From NCBI GenBank assembly GCA_007922225.1, contig ML680086.1:10330540-10394539 (forward strand): a stretch of DNA of 64,000 nucleotides, read 5' to 3'. The stretch comes from Emydura subglobosa. Its lineage: Eukaryota > Chordata > Testudines > Chelidae. The number at the start of each line of letters is the position of its first letter. Position 1 is the first letter of the stretch. Made by a program: the position numbers and the translations under genes. Positions 11,223-22,690 of the stretch are shown one piece after another. The notes beneath the pieces are model-generated. The model ran no database searches, had not been told where the DNA came from, and saw only the letters and a program-made list of their open reading frames with translations.

Positions 11223-12304
11223 AATGGTAACACTGCTGGTAAACTGATGGATCCGTAGTAAAAGCCAACGATGTAGGTTCGCATAAGATGGTCAGGAATC
11301 CTTGGTATTATTCCCACCTCTGCCATCAACTGGCTGTGTGACCTTAGGAAAGTCACGTGACAACTCTGCCTCTGTTTCTTGTATGTGAAATAATTTACGT
11401 CTATAATAAGTGGCTCTGAACTTTCCTAGTATTTGGATCCAGAGTTGTGATTCAGGCCCGTTTGTTGTAATAACTCTTACCTCCCTTATGGGGCATGGCT
11501 GGGCTGACTATTGTTATTATTATTATTTATTATTGTAGTAACATGTAAGGCTAGGGGTATGGGCTGTATGGTACTAGGAAACAGACACAGCTGCAAAGCA
11601 TGATCATTACCACGAATAACATGAAGCACTGATGGCAGTGTAGGACAGTGGCCTAGGTGATGGATTGGAGTGCTTTAGCTTTTCCTTTCCAGACCTTCAA
11701 TCTTGCTGTCAGCGCAATCCATATGAGCTGTGCCTAGTTCCAACTGCATGTCAGGAGCGTGGCTGGTTGCTTTTTTCTGCCTTTCTTCATCATGTCGCCA
11801 GCCACTTTCACTTACTTTAATATGTGCAGCTCAGAAGTCAGAAGATGAAGTGAGCTCATTTGGCATAATTATCAGAGGTGTCAGGAATGTGAAATTCAAG
11901 GCAATATAACTGTCCTGGAGCCATCACACCTTAGACAGCCTGTCAGCTCTTGATGCTGCCAGGATAGGAAATGCACCTGCTTCTTCAAGCAGAAAATAGA
12001 CTGTTTAAAAAAAAAATTGGTAAAGACTAAACTGCTATCTTGTTTTTATGTTTAGCATATGCTTTCACTTCCTGCTCTGCTGCCCCCTCCTCACTTTGTC
12101 ACTCGTCTGTCATGAGACCTTTGAACTTCACAGTTGGATCTGAGATGGGCAATATGGCTCATGCTTCATAACAAGGTCATGTTGATTGCAATTCTAATAG
12201 TAAGCATGGAGGAAATTTCTGTTGCATATGTCTGGGAGAGTCCAGCAGAATAAAGCTGTCCACATAACTCTTGCCAAAGTCTGTCCGTGCGTGTGCTCAG
12301 CTCC
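11223..12304. other. SINE fragment plus candidate conserved block
   Basis: A short plus-strand SINE body fragment lies at about 11283-11420 (TCTGCCATCAACTGGCTGTG, GACCTTAGGAAAGTCACGTG). The stretch at about 11820-12010 is non-repetitive and motif-rich, with CATTTGGCATAATTATCAG, and I list it as a possible conserved noncoding block in the findings. No gene was seen. Confidence 0.4.
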
Positions 12305-12500
12305 CATGGAAGGAGGATGGTTTTGTGATTAAAGCATAGGTCTAGGAGCCACGGTTTGGGGTCTCTTGCTGGTTCTGGTTCTTACTTTCTGGGGTCTTGG
12401 GCAAACCACTGCACTTGTCCATGCTGCACTTTCTCCATCTCTGACATGGCGATAAGTTACCTCTTGGGGATGTTGGGAGGTCAGAGGAAATTCAGAGGAA
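12305..12500 (+). repeat. tRNA-headed SINE, diverged copy
   Basis: The order of GTGATTAAAGCATAGGTCTA (A-box region), GGTTCTGGTTCTTACTTTC (B-box region), TTGGGCAAACCACTGCAC and TCCATCTCTGACATGGCG matches the SINE head and body. It is diverged and appears to lack the tail. Confidence 0.6.
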
Positions 12501-12724
12501 TATAATTTAGCTCTAAAAGTGGCTAATGCATTCTGGACCCACAGTGCGTAGCTTGTGAAAATGCACCCACAAGCGTGATCCCAAATCGTACTCATTTCCT
12601 ATAACAGGGGTTAGTGTCTCCAAGATGGTTCTGACTCTGGCAGCTTGCATTGCTTCCCATGAGGGTAGTATGGGTGCATGGCAGCATGGCTTGGAGCAGC
12701 AGGCCAGCTGGGGAGCCGGCTTTC

Positions 12725-12980
12725 TTGTTGCTGGAGCCATGAAATTGACAAGAATGACAGCCAAGGTAAGTAACAGCAGTGTCTTCATGGAGACTGTGTC
12801 GCCCTAACTACATCAACATAAGCTCTACACCTCTCGTGGAGGTGGAGTTATGATGTCGGTGTAGTAGGGAGCTTACATCGGCAGGACAAGGCTGTAATGT
12901 GTACACTGACATAATTAGGTAGACATAAGCTGCCTTACGTCTCCTGGACTGTGTACTGTAGATCAGGTCTAAACTAGGAA
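12725..12980 (+). mobile_element. palindromic DNA-transposon-like element (family C), truncated
   Basis: It shares blocks in order with the large element at 30701-31578: AAATTGACAAGAATGACAGC, GTGGAGTTATGATGTCGGTG and CATAAGCTGCCTTACGT. Only the right-hand part of that element is present here. The 91-codon minus-strand frame over it shares a short peptide with a frame in the other copy because both come from the same repeat, not because they encode a protein. Confidence 0.7.
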
Positions 12981-14744
12981 CCCATTTCCAAAGGCAGTGT
13001 TACACTTCATGTGTGTACTCACTGGTCTCTGGGTGATTAGATTAATTCTTAGTCCTGGACAATCAAGCTTTAAGAAAGCAGCTCGCGGAACTCTACAGGA
13101 GTAAGTTTCAAAGCACTATGCCAGGCAGGTCCATTTTTGAAGCAGTGCATTTTAATTGCACTCGGAAAATTTTTGAGCACATTCTTTTTGCACATCCCAA
13201 GCCAACGGTAGCTCTCACAGAATTGTGTAACCGTGCATACGAAAATTGATGTGAGAGTGCAAAGCTGTCTTTGTGGGCACATTTACCCACTTGCCATGTA
13301 CACAAGCTGGTTTGGAGCATGCACAATGGGAGGGCATGCAAATATTTGCAGGTGCCAGAATGGGGCATAAAGTGCCCAATGCTGAGAGACTGCAGTTTTT
13401 GGGAACACAAAGGGTTTATTTCAGGGAGATAAGATCTCAGCCACAGATGCTCCAAAATCACCCCCCAAAAACAACAACAATCGAGAACTCCTTTTTCATA
13501 TAGGGGCCAGTTTCAATAGAAGATTAGAGGGTAGGCAACTGGTTAGACAGCCACCACCAACCTGGTCCTGTTCCCTTGTGTTACTTGGCAACATAACGGC
13601 TTTGTGCCTTCTCCAGTTTGCACCCCCCAAAAAATGGGTTGCTCTACGTTGGCTCGTTCATATTCATCCCTACTACAGCATGCAGAAATTAACCTGCCCC
13701 TGCCGCCTCTCTTCCCCAGCAAGTGCCTAATAATAAATTCAACAAAAAATAATTACCTTGCTGTAAACTGGGTATTAGCATATGAATTAGAGTTTAGCAT
13801 ATGAAAGGACTTTTGATGCTGTATAAAATTGATATAGAAAATGACCGTAACAGAATAACAAATTATACTTTAAAAGACAGCTTTATTGAGCACAGATTGA
13901 AGGCTCGATAGCTGAAAAGAAATCCCTATGTTGGAGAGGGGGAGGAGGCTGGGAGGAGTGGCATCGTATTTGCTTCTCTAGCCTTCCTGAGCATTTTCAG
14001 TGCTATGATTATTAGAGCATTTGTATCAAGTGAATATTTCCCATGATCCTTGTACCTTTCCATCTCCTATTCCGTATTCCCAATCCTTAGACATGCAAGT
14101 ATCATGGACTCAGGTAATAAATATGGTTCCATGTCAGAGCAATGCTATTCTCAGAGTAATGCAAATTCCAGTGGAGGTGACAGGTGCACAAACAGAAAGT
14201 AAATAAAATGGGGTCATGTTGACTCTTTGAATGCACAGGAAGAATAAGATGCGTCTTCCTGGTCTCTTGCATGTTCAGCATTCTTAATCAAATCCTCACC
14301 TAATTGATGTGAAAGGAGGGTTTTTCCCCCCACCTATTCTCACAGAAAATAAGTTAATAATTTAGTGCAAGTCAATAATGCAACCGGTTAATAACATAGT
14401 AAAAGCATGCCAATTGGTTAATAACTTGGATTGGTTACTAATAAAATCACACAATGCTTTAATATGGTGTGATGCAAAGAGCCACAGGAGACATATTAAA
14501 GAGCCACTTTTGGCTTACAAGCCTTAGACTGTGTATCAATACTGTAGCTATTGACAAAGTTCAGCAGAGTGATATGCTGTTGCTTTTTCGCAGGTGAACT
14601 GTTTTATGACCTAATATATGATGGCTTTCCATGTTGTGTGTGAATTTAATCAACCTGTTTTGAGTTCTGGGTTGCTGGGCTCTGATGAAAGCAGAAAATG
14701 AGGGGGAGGGGCTGTTGTGATAATTAGGATAAATGTGTTGGCCC
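12981..14744. other. unique AT-rich sequence, no gene seen
   Basis: The interval is AT-rich and non-repetitive, most strikingly at about 13720-13960, where CATATGAATTAGAGTTTAGC is followed by a second CATATGAAAGG. A short repeat remnant with AGAGCCACAGGAGACATATT lies at about 14474-14524. No splice-bounded or domain-bearing frame was found. Confidence 0.35.
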
Positions 14745-16080
14745 CATTGTCATAAGTGTGAGCTCCCCTGGAAAAAAAAAAGGAGTGAAAGGTCGTAAGA
14801 TGCCACAATAACTTATAACAATATATGCTGATGGGAAAAGGTGCAAAAAGGAGACAGATTGAATTAGTCCAAACAAAAAGCCAAATTGTGTTAAAATCAT
14901 GCCTGGTAAACCAAACAAGCGTGAGACTGGAAATTAATGAACCAAAATTGGTATGTTGGAAATTAGGCCTAACTGATGGACAAAATAATGAGGAGATGAG
15001 CTATTCTGCTCATCGCTCCCTTTGGGGATCCTCAGAAAGAGACTTGTTGGGGGGGGAGGAAAGGAGAGGGAGCTGCCTATTGTGATCCTGGCTGAGTGAA
15101 AGAAGAATGAGTGAGCTTCGCCCTCATAGCTGTCACCCCCACCATCTCCTGGAACCCTGAACCTCCTTTGTTCTAATCCTTAGAGATGTCCTGACCAGAC
15201 CCAGCTAGAGAGAGGGACCCAGGTGGCCACCTCCACATCACCTGGGGTGTGAAACTTTGTCACCCCACCCCTTGGTGTGTTCTTTTCCTTCCCCTCTTTC
15301 CTATCCCTCTTTTGCCTTCTGTCTAATAAGAATCTGGCTTCGCTGGCCAAGATTGTATCTTCTACAATGTAGGTCTAAGCTCAAAGACCAGAAAGAAGCA
15401 GCTAAAAGCAATGTCCTAAACAGACTGATGCTGGTACAAGTTTGCCAGGTCTTGAAGTGGCTGGTAACGCAGTATGCTCTGCCTGTGTTTTTCAGCAGTG
15501 AGATTGCAAGTGAAAGTCAGCGTCAGAGATAGAAGCTGTATTTTTCTATCTTGGCTGTTCTCTTCTTTCCCCTATTGTGAGTGTTTGTCTTGCTTGTTTT
15601 GTTTCCTAGGAAATGGGATCTTACTTTAAGAATAATAATAATAACAACAGCATCAGCCCATTTCAACTAACTTTTTCTCTTTTCCCCCAAAAGGACAGTT
15701 ATTACTATCTGTAGTACCATCTAAGAGATTGTCAGACAAGGAGGTATTTCCTTCTAATGACTTTCTACAGCTAAAGGGAAAGGGAACAAGGGATGTTGTT
15801 AAAATGAAATTTTTTACTTACTACCTTACATTTCAAATGCTTTAACTGTCCTTTCTTTTTCTCTGTATCTTTAATAAAAGGTTAAAAAGATTTTAATGGT
15901 GTGTTCACCCTGGTACCAAGCAGGCTATGGTCTCTGTGTACCAGACCCTGAACCTTATTTAACATTGTTTAATGTTGGAAGAGGACAGGGTCATGTTAAC
16001 ACCTTTGACTCTTTGGACCCATTTATTCCATCTAAATTAACACAACAGGGTCACAGAACCTAGAGAGAAGCCAGTTACAA
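14745..16080 (+). repeat. possible retroelement-derived segment, unclassified
   Basis: The segment starts with TGTCATAAGTGTGAGC, like the start of some turtle LTRs. It runs through long stretches without other repeat families and contains an AATAAA signal at about 15872 just before AAAGGTTAAAAAGATTTT. I cannot find paired terminal repeats or any retroviral domain, so this is tentative. Confidence 0.25.
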
Positions 16081-18454
16081 GGGACAAAGAATGAAAAAAC
16101 CAGGGATGGGGGAGCAGGGCACAGGGTCAGACGAGGGAGACCCAGAACAGAGAACCCCGGACAACACCCACTGCTCTGAGAGAGAATCTAGGAAGTCAGT
16201 GGGTGCCACCCACAGGAACACTGTCCAGGTGCCTGATTTAAGGAGTGATGGGAGGTAGACACCACAGTCACAATCACCCCATAGGACTTGAAGGGCCCTC
16301 CTGAGTCATCAAGACCAGTTACCTGCTGTTGCAGGCAAACCCCGTTGTAGAAACCCATTCACAACCTTATCTGGCTTCCTTCCCTCAGGCTGATGGCTGG
16401 CCGTCTTAGCCAGGGCCCAGAGGAGGATGATGAAGAGATCTTAAGACTGTGGGGCTGCAGGTGGGCTGTGCGTAAACAAACAAGTGCTGGGAGAAAGGCA
16501 GCCAGAGCCCCACTGAGAGGTTGTGGAGGGGGCAAAGAGGGACTACCACCATGGCCACCTGCAGGTGGGCATATGCCAAGGTCTGGAAGAAGGGGTAGAT
16601 GTTGGGCATGTTGGTGAACGGTGCTTGCCTGCACTCATAGCTCTGCGAAGGAGCTACCAGCTTGTGTCCCTGGCGTGTCCCGGTCCAATAGGGGTGAATT
16701 TAATCAGTCAACAGCTCTAGAGACTGAAGTCCATAGAGCACACTGACCATGAGCCTCAGCAGGGGGGGTTTCCCCACATCATCCTGCCAGGATGCCTCAG
16801 TCTTGACCTGGAAAGATCTCCTCATGGGACAAGGGGGGTTCATTCTCTATGCCTCCGCTCAGCCCCAGGCCTCTGTGCCGAGGTGATGAGCAAGGGTGCC
16901 AGCAGGGAGCTGGACTGAGACTGCTACATGTGCTTTCCTGCAGGACACCCCAAAGCCACCAGAAGGGAACAACTTTCAGTCACTATTGATCATGGGCTAG
17001 AGGAAGAAGGTTCTGCTATTGCCCACCATTACCAGGCCTCGGTCTGAGTTACCCAGCCTTCCGTCAGGAGGGAGCATTTATATAGAAAGAAGCACCTGAG
17101 AAATTGTATCCTCTCCTCTCTGACCACTGACACCCCACCTTGCCCTCCACTCACTGTTCTCTGGAGCCTCACTGTTTCAGACGGACACACATTTCTGTAC
17201 CTGGCCCTTAACACTCTCTGCAGCCGTGAAAGCAGCAATCAGGCCCTAATTAGAGCCATCGAGGTTGCTGCAATGAGCAGAAATTCTCACTGAAATCAGA
17301 CCTTCATTTCAGTGGCTGCCAGCATATGCCCAATAAGTGACAGTGATGAGGACAGATGAGGGCAGTTTTCTTAATGGCACCAACAATGTTTCTAAGTAGC
17401 TTATTATTTTGTTTTCATCTGGTGATTGTTCCATTTCCTTTCTCTTCCAGCACAGAACAAAAAACTACCCTATAAGCCTGCATCACAAGCCAGAGTAAGC
17501 CAGGCTGCCTCTGTCCCCCACACCCTCTGTGTGTGTGTCACTGACATGGCTTTTCCTGAGAGATGCCTAATCCGCAGCGCCTTTCTTTGTGTGGTGGTAC
17601 TGGGCCTCCAGCCCCCGAGTGGGATCACCCTTGGTATTCTTGACCCTCGTCTGAATGCTGCCGTGTCTTGGGCTGGAAGGCCCACTCCACAGGGATCTAT
17701 AGGATCTGGGAGTTCCCTTGCAAAATTAGTCTCGGTGATCCCCTCAACCTCGACCCGCTCTTATCTGAGATGTTGGTGTCATTGTACTACAATGCTATGC
17801 ACTGCTGTGATGTGATACTGCCCCGGGAGCGAGATTCAGCTCAGGACACACTCAGATCCAAAATGCATGTGAAGCCATTTGATGGTCTCGCAAGCTAAGC
17901 TTGTAAACCTGCTCTGGCCTCCAGGGTACCACAAGCGTTCCTCGTTCTGGCAGGCCTGTGCGCTTTCGTTCCGAGTCCCATCGCCTTTCTCCCTTCAATG
18001 GCTATGAAGGTGGCATTGGGTCTGCGGTCAAAAGGAACAACAGATGCACTTCCATGCCTCCCAAGAGAGCACATGCTTCTCCAGCAGTAGAAATGAGGGC
18101 CAGGATTCTCCCCTCAGCCTGTGCACTGAGCCAGAGTGTGGCACCTCCATGAGACACAGGGAGAGTGAATAGAGGAGCCCGCTCTGGAGCCTGTCTCCCT
18201 CACTAGAACTAGTAGCTCAGTCTCTTGGCCTCAACCAGGCACGTGGTGCTGAGTTTTTACCAACACAGTTGAGGCAAGCAGCGTTGATCCCAGGCCACTG
18301 GGGCCCTTTAAAATTGTAGCTTTACTGAGCACCTCCACTCTGGCTAATGAGCTATGCCGAACTGATTACACCCCCCCACCAGGTCCCACCCTAGATTTCA
18401 GTGAGCCTTATGGCTTCTGTGGGGTTGGCTCTACGGGGCAAGAAGGCCCCAAGG
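16081..18454. other. GC-rich then mixed unique sequence, no gene confirmed
   Basis: The part at 16390-16720 is GC-rich and has a minus-strand open segment of about 90 codons with hydrophobic stretches. An in-frame stop lies just upstream and I recognise no family, so it is described as a finding only. The part at about 17230-17460 looks like complex non-repetitive sequence (CCTAATTAGAGCCATCGAGG). A 129-codon plus-strand frame at 17426 begins near a pyrimidine-rich CAG but has no domain. Confidence 0.3.
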
Positions 18455-18590
18455 AGGGAAGAGGTCCCAAATTCTAATCCTGGCTCTGCCACTGACTCAT
18501 TGCGTGCCCGCAGGAAAGTCACTTCCTCTTTTGGTCACATAGGGATAATGCTGCCCGCCCACGCAGCTCAGAGGGTGTTGTGAGGAAACA
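18455..18590 (+). repeat. SINE body fragment
   Basis: AATTCTAATCCTGGCTCTGC, CACTGACTCATTGCGTG, AGGAAAGTCACTTCCTCTT and TAGGGATAATGCTG follow the MIR/CORE-type SINE body in order. Head and tail are largely missing. Confidence 0.6.
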
Positions 18591-18723
18591 GGAATGCCTG
18601 GATGCTGCATTGAGCGCATGCAGCTGTGCCCAGTGTTAGTCCAACATTGCAGTCAGGCGCATAGAGTGGGGTTTCCTGAAGCACTATCAGCAGCCAGATG
18701 GGTGACCTTGCACCTGAGCCTCT

Positions 18724-19002
18724 TAGGGTCTGTCTGCACAGCAAAGACAAACCTGCAGCTGGCCTGGGCCTGCTGACGGAGCCCAGGCTGTGGGGCTGTT
18801 TCATTGCAGGGTAGACTTCTGGGCTTGGACTGCAGCCTGAGCTGTGGGACCCTCCCACCTTGCAGGGTCCTAGAGCCTGGGCTCCAACCCGAGCCCAGAA
18901 GTCTACACAGCTGTGAAACAGCCCCTTAGCCCAAGTCCCATGAGCCTGAGTCAGCTGGCCAGGGCCAGCGGCAGGTGTATAATTGCTGTGTAGACAGATC
19001 CC
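18724..19002. mobile_element. palindromic DNA-transposon-like element (family D)
   Basis: Terminal inverted repeats are clear: GGGTCTGTCTGCACAGCA on the left and TGCTGTGTAGACAGATCCC on the right. The inner arms also pair: GGGGCTGTTTCATTGCAGGG against GTGAAACAGCCCCTTAGCCC. The 236-codon minus-strand frame, the longest in the window, runs across this element and so is not a gene. A related copy lies at 39727-39955. Confidence 0.8.
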
Positions 19003-19681
19003 GAATGTGAACAAGAACTTGCTGGCCAGGGGAAGCAGTCGGAATTGGCAGTCTGGGATAGGAGATAGGTAATGTCTAAAATCCATTGCTAGGGGAAAGA
19101 CAGGAGGGGAGATGATGAAGATCAGCCATCTGCAGGATCTGGGACAGAGAGCTAAGACAGGAGAGGAGTGTGGGGGAGGGCAAGTGGCTGAAGGGCTGTA
19201 AACAAGAGCCGTGAGAAGGGCAAGATCAGAGTGGGATAGTGGCGATGAGATGGAGTTTGAGTGACACATCTGAGCCACGAGCAGTGTGCTGCTCCATCAG
19301 CCTCCCTCTGTGCAGGGAAAAGACTGTGAAATGGAACCAGATAATGGTGCAATTATGGCTTCTGACTAATGACCGTCTCTATTGCCTGTGACATGATTCA
19401 GACTGTGCCACAGCAAGAGACAGTGTGTGCTGAGATGGGGGAAGCTGTCAATCCCTTGGTGGTCATGGGCCCATCACCTTCCAAACCAGGGGCTCAGTGT
19501 GAATGGGAATGTGTGACATGAACTGTCTCAAGACACAGGGGAGTGAGTCCTCTGGAAAGTAGATGGAATTAATGCCTTAGGGATGTTGTCGGGGGACTCT
19601 GGGAGGCAAGACTCTGTACTGGATATCCAGTGGATTCTGCATTGAGGCTGCTGGACACAGACAGACCCTGTGGTTCTTTCA
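19003..19681. other. no feature seen
   Basis: This is unique-looking sequence with no domain-bearing frame or recognisable repeat. Confidence 0.3.
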
Positions 19682-20076
19682 GGGCATGTCTACACTGAAG
19701 CTGGAGGTGTACGTTCCAGATCAAGTAGTCACACCTGTGCTAGCTCTCACTGAGCTAGTGTGCTAAAAATAGATGTGTTGCCGCGGTGGTGGAATGCTTA
19801 GTGTTTCTCAACGACCAGTCTGCGGACTGGCGCCAGTCTCTGAGATCTCACTGACACAGTTCAGGAAGGCAGCAAGGCGGTTGCTGGTATCAAAAAGGGT
19901 GAGAAACACCACGGCTGGTCTAGCTGCCCCAAGTACAGTCCTGTCTGAGACTCCAGGTACCTACTCAGGGGCTAGCTTCTCCAGCTGCAGCTGCACTCCA
20001 TTTTTAGCTCGCTAGCTTGCTGAGAGCTAGTGCAGATATGCCTACCCAATCTGGAAATTGCACCTCCAGCTCCTAG
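19682..20076. mobile_element. palindromic element (family A) carrying a nested hAT-like element
   Basis: The left end GGGCATGTCTACACTGAAGC and AGCTGGAGGTGTACGTTCC pair with GGAAATTGCACCTCCAGCTC on the right. The inner arms with GCTAGCTCTCACTGAGCTAG and GAGAGCTAGTGCAGATATGC also pair. A separate sequence occupies 19801-19909, within the core of the palindrome. Confidence 0.7.
19801..19909. mobile_element. short hAT-like non-autonomous element
   Basis: The ends GTGTTTCTCAAC and GGTGAGAAACAC are inverted repeats with one mismatch, of the hAT type. It sits inside the palindromic element at 19682-20076. I could not fix an 8-bp target duplication, so a rearranged origin is possible. Confidence 0.5.
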
Positions 20077-20310
20077 GTAACTCAGTCCTCAGTCTCCCTA
20101 GCTCCCAGATTGCCTAACACATCCTCTGTTGCCTAGTGTCACCCCACACGGGCCATGATCTTCTGTTGTGCTGTCCCTGAGCTTTGTCACCTTTAAATCT
20201 CTTCTGTTCCTGAGCTGTCTGGGGGTCTAACAGATCATCAACATGTGCTAGAGGAGCCCCATTGTCTAGCCCCATTTGATTCCCCTTCTTCAAACAAAAT
20301 TGCTATCTTA

Positions 20311-20440
20311 GGACCAGATCCTGCCACTCTTGTTCATACTGAGTAGCACCTTACTCCAGGAGCAGCTGCACTGATTTCAATGCACTACGCATGGAGTAAG
20401 ATACTATTCACCTTCAGCAAAGGTGGCAGGATCTGGCTCT
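20311..20440. repeat. palindromic interspersed repeat (GGACCAGATCCTGCC type)
   Basis: GGACCAGATCCTGCCACTC on the left pairs with GGCAGGATCTGGCTC on the right, and GAGTAGCACCTTACTCC pairs with GGAGTAAGATACTATTC. A related but more diverged hairpin lies at 58553-58675. It is a short fold-back repeat with no coding capacity. Confidence 0.65.
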
Positions 20441-21919
20441 TAATAAAGGGAAAAGGCAGAAAAGACGGAGCATTGGCCTTGTTAAATGCCCCCTATTTGT
20501 GCCCTGATGTGTATGGAACAAACCTGTTAGTTTGTTGTGTCTGTACCTTTTGCCCAATGCACAGTTATACAGTGTGTGTACAACCAGTGCATTGCTTGCT
20601 CTAGTCTGGAATATCTCAAGCAGTGGGCTTTCCAGTGTTGTGCTGCATTGTCAATACATTCAGAACAGATGAGACTAAAGACAGCTGTTGGAGCATATTA
20701 TAATCTGGCAATATTGTTTAGAAATCGATCTGCTGAAGACATAATTTATTATTCCCAGGCAAACAGTTTTTGATTAGGAGAGAGTTAAGATTGTAAAGAT
20801 AGATCAAATTGCTCTGGGAGGGAAACCCTTATTACAGGGTGTAGTTATTTAAAAATTGTTTGGAAAGTTTGAAGATTTTAAGCCCAAAAATAAACTGAAA
20901 TGTATGAATGTCTGGAAATTCACAAGAACCTTAGCTTTGGACCATAACCCCATTGCAATAAACTCTGTCCAGTGACATAGCATCACGTTTATAAAAATGA
21001 TTGCAATTTCTGCTCGTGTTCTTGTATTTCCCTTATATCTTCTGTATACAGTAGGGATGATCATAGCTCATGTAGATTGTGCTGAATACTGGGGAGTCTG
21101 GTCATTATTTGGCCAGAGGACAGGGTCAAGGTGGAAATCTGGCAGTATGTGGATATTTATGTCTGTGACTCCCATGGATAAAACTGTGATCGGCCTTTGT
21201 AGAGATGGTGGGCATAGTGGATTTGGTGTTGTACTGGCTCTCCTGTCTTGACTTCTAATTTGACCATGCAACTAATTGTAATGGAATGAAAGGGAGTGAT
21301 GGTTGCATGAAGACTATATACCGAAGGGCAGGTGGGAGCAGACCACAATATTCTCATTGTAGTGGTAAGGTAGGGTGGGATGGGGTCAGGCGTTTGCACT
21401 GTATCTCAAAGGTGAGAGATTGTAACAGTGGGTATTTCTGTTGGGAGTAGTTGGCTCATAAAGGGTGGGTGAAACAGATGATGGTTTGGGGCTTGCTGTG
21501 TCTCTCCTCTGTAATATCAGTGTAGTTCAGAGATTAGTGTATTCAGTATGGAATATTATAGTGGGGGTATGTGGACATGGCAAATGTAGCACATTATATG
21601 TTGTAAAGGCCAAGGTGTTCCAGGATATGGGCAGAGGTTGGGAAAGAATTTGTGGAAGGGGCAGAATTAATATTGTTTCACTTCACTTTTTCAAACACTT
21701 AGCTAAGAATTTCTGAGCTTTCAAGTACATTTTTAAATGCCAATACATTTCTAAGAAGTTTTTTTTAAAAGCAATTAACCTGTATTTTACAACCTCAGTC
21801 TTACTCAAGTATTTGTCTGAAAATTTCCTCATTTTTTTCCAAACTTTATTTATAACCTTGATGTGTGAAAACTCATATGGATGGCATTGCAACAATTCAT
21901 CTGTCTGTCTGCCTGCCTT
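20441..21919. other. unique sequence, no gene seen
   Basis: The interval is largely non-repetitive and AT-rich. Open frames overlap on both strands without domains. Nothing suggests an exon. Confidence 0.3.
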
Positions 21920-22062
21920 TAGGTACCTAGATAGCTCCCATTGCCATAGTATCAGAGCACCTCACCATGTTTATCCTTAAAGCACCCCTGGGAGGCAGTA
22001 CAGTGCTATTATCCCCATTGTACAGATGCCAAATGGAGGCGCAGAGAAGCTGAGCGTTTTCT
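21920..22062 (-). repeat. SINE tail and body, minus strand
   Basis: TAGTATCAGAGCACCTCACC, CACCCCTGGGAGGCAGTAC and TATTATCCCCATTGTACAG match the minus-strand form of the SINE seen complete at 53420-53640. The copy stops before the tRNA-related head, directly against the 3' end of the CR1 copy that follows. Confidence 0.6.
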
Positions 22063-22207
22063 GTAACATTTAAAGCCAGAAGGCACCATTAGATCATCTT
22101 GTCTGATCTCCTGTAATCACAGGCCATTAAATTCACCCAGTTGCCAATAACTTGTGTTTCACAAAAGCATAATGGCTGTTTGGCTAAAGCATATCTTCCA
22201 GAAATTG

Positions 22208-22410
22208 TCCGCAGTGGTGTTGTAGCCGTGTTGGTCCCAGGATATCAGAGAGGCAAGGTGGGAGAAGTGCTATCTTTTACTGGACCAACTTCTGGTGGTC
22301 AGGGAAACAAGCTTTGGAGCCACAGAGACCCGAGGAAGAGCTCCGGAGCTTGTCTCTTTCACCAACGGAAGTTGGTCCAGTGAAAGACATCCTCTCACTG
22401 ACCTGGTCTC
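22208..22410. mobile_element. fold-back repeat inside CR1
   Basis: The inner arms CTTTTACTGGACCAACTTC and GAAGTTGGTCCAGTGAAAG are a near-perfect inverted repeat separated by about 75 bases. The left end GTTGTAGCCGTGTTGGTCCC belongs to an interspersed repeat I remember as common in turtles and crocodilians. It interrupts the CR1 3' region at CTTCCAGAAATTG, with CR1 sequence resuming near TTCTGGAATACATC. Boundaries are approximate. Confidence 0.6.
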
Positions 22411-22690
22411 TTGAGATGCCATTCTGGAATACATCAACCTTGATTTGAAGGCATCAAGAGATGGCAAATCTACCGCTGCCCTGGACCGTTTGTGCCAATG
22501 GTTAATCAGCCTTGCTGTGTTTTTTGTTTTTAATTTTTAAGGTGTGTGTGGGGGGAGGGGGAATGCTAATTTCTCATTTAAATTTGTCTGGCATCAGCTT
22601 CCAGTTATTGGTTCTTGCTGTGCCTTTCTCAGCTAGATGAAAGATCCCTGTAGCACCCAGTCTTTTCTGATTGTGAAGGTATTTATATAC

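Noticed and set aside
12240..12260. Isolated AATAAA polyadenylation signals
   Set aside because: Such hexamers occur often by chance in AT-rich DNA and none is linked to a supported transcript.
12513..12788. Possible secreted peptide starting MKTLLLLTLAVILV
   Set aside because: The signal-peptide-like start lies at the edge of a repeat and part of the sequence recurs at 31014-31373 in the same repeat family, so it is not a gene.
17426..17815. Possible exon after a pyrimidine-rich CAG at 17450
   Set aside because: The acceptor looks plausible but the translation has no domain and is crossed by an open frame on the other strand.
18568..19278. The longest open frame in the window (236 codons, minus strand)
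   Set aside because: It runs through a palindromic DNA element (18724-19002) and GC-rich flanks, has no domain, and reads on either side of a hairpin. It is a repeat shadow.
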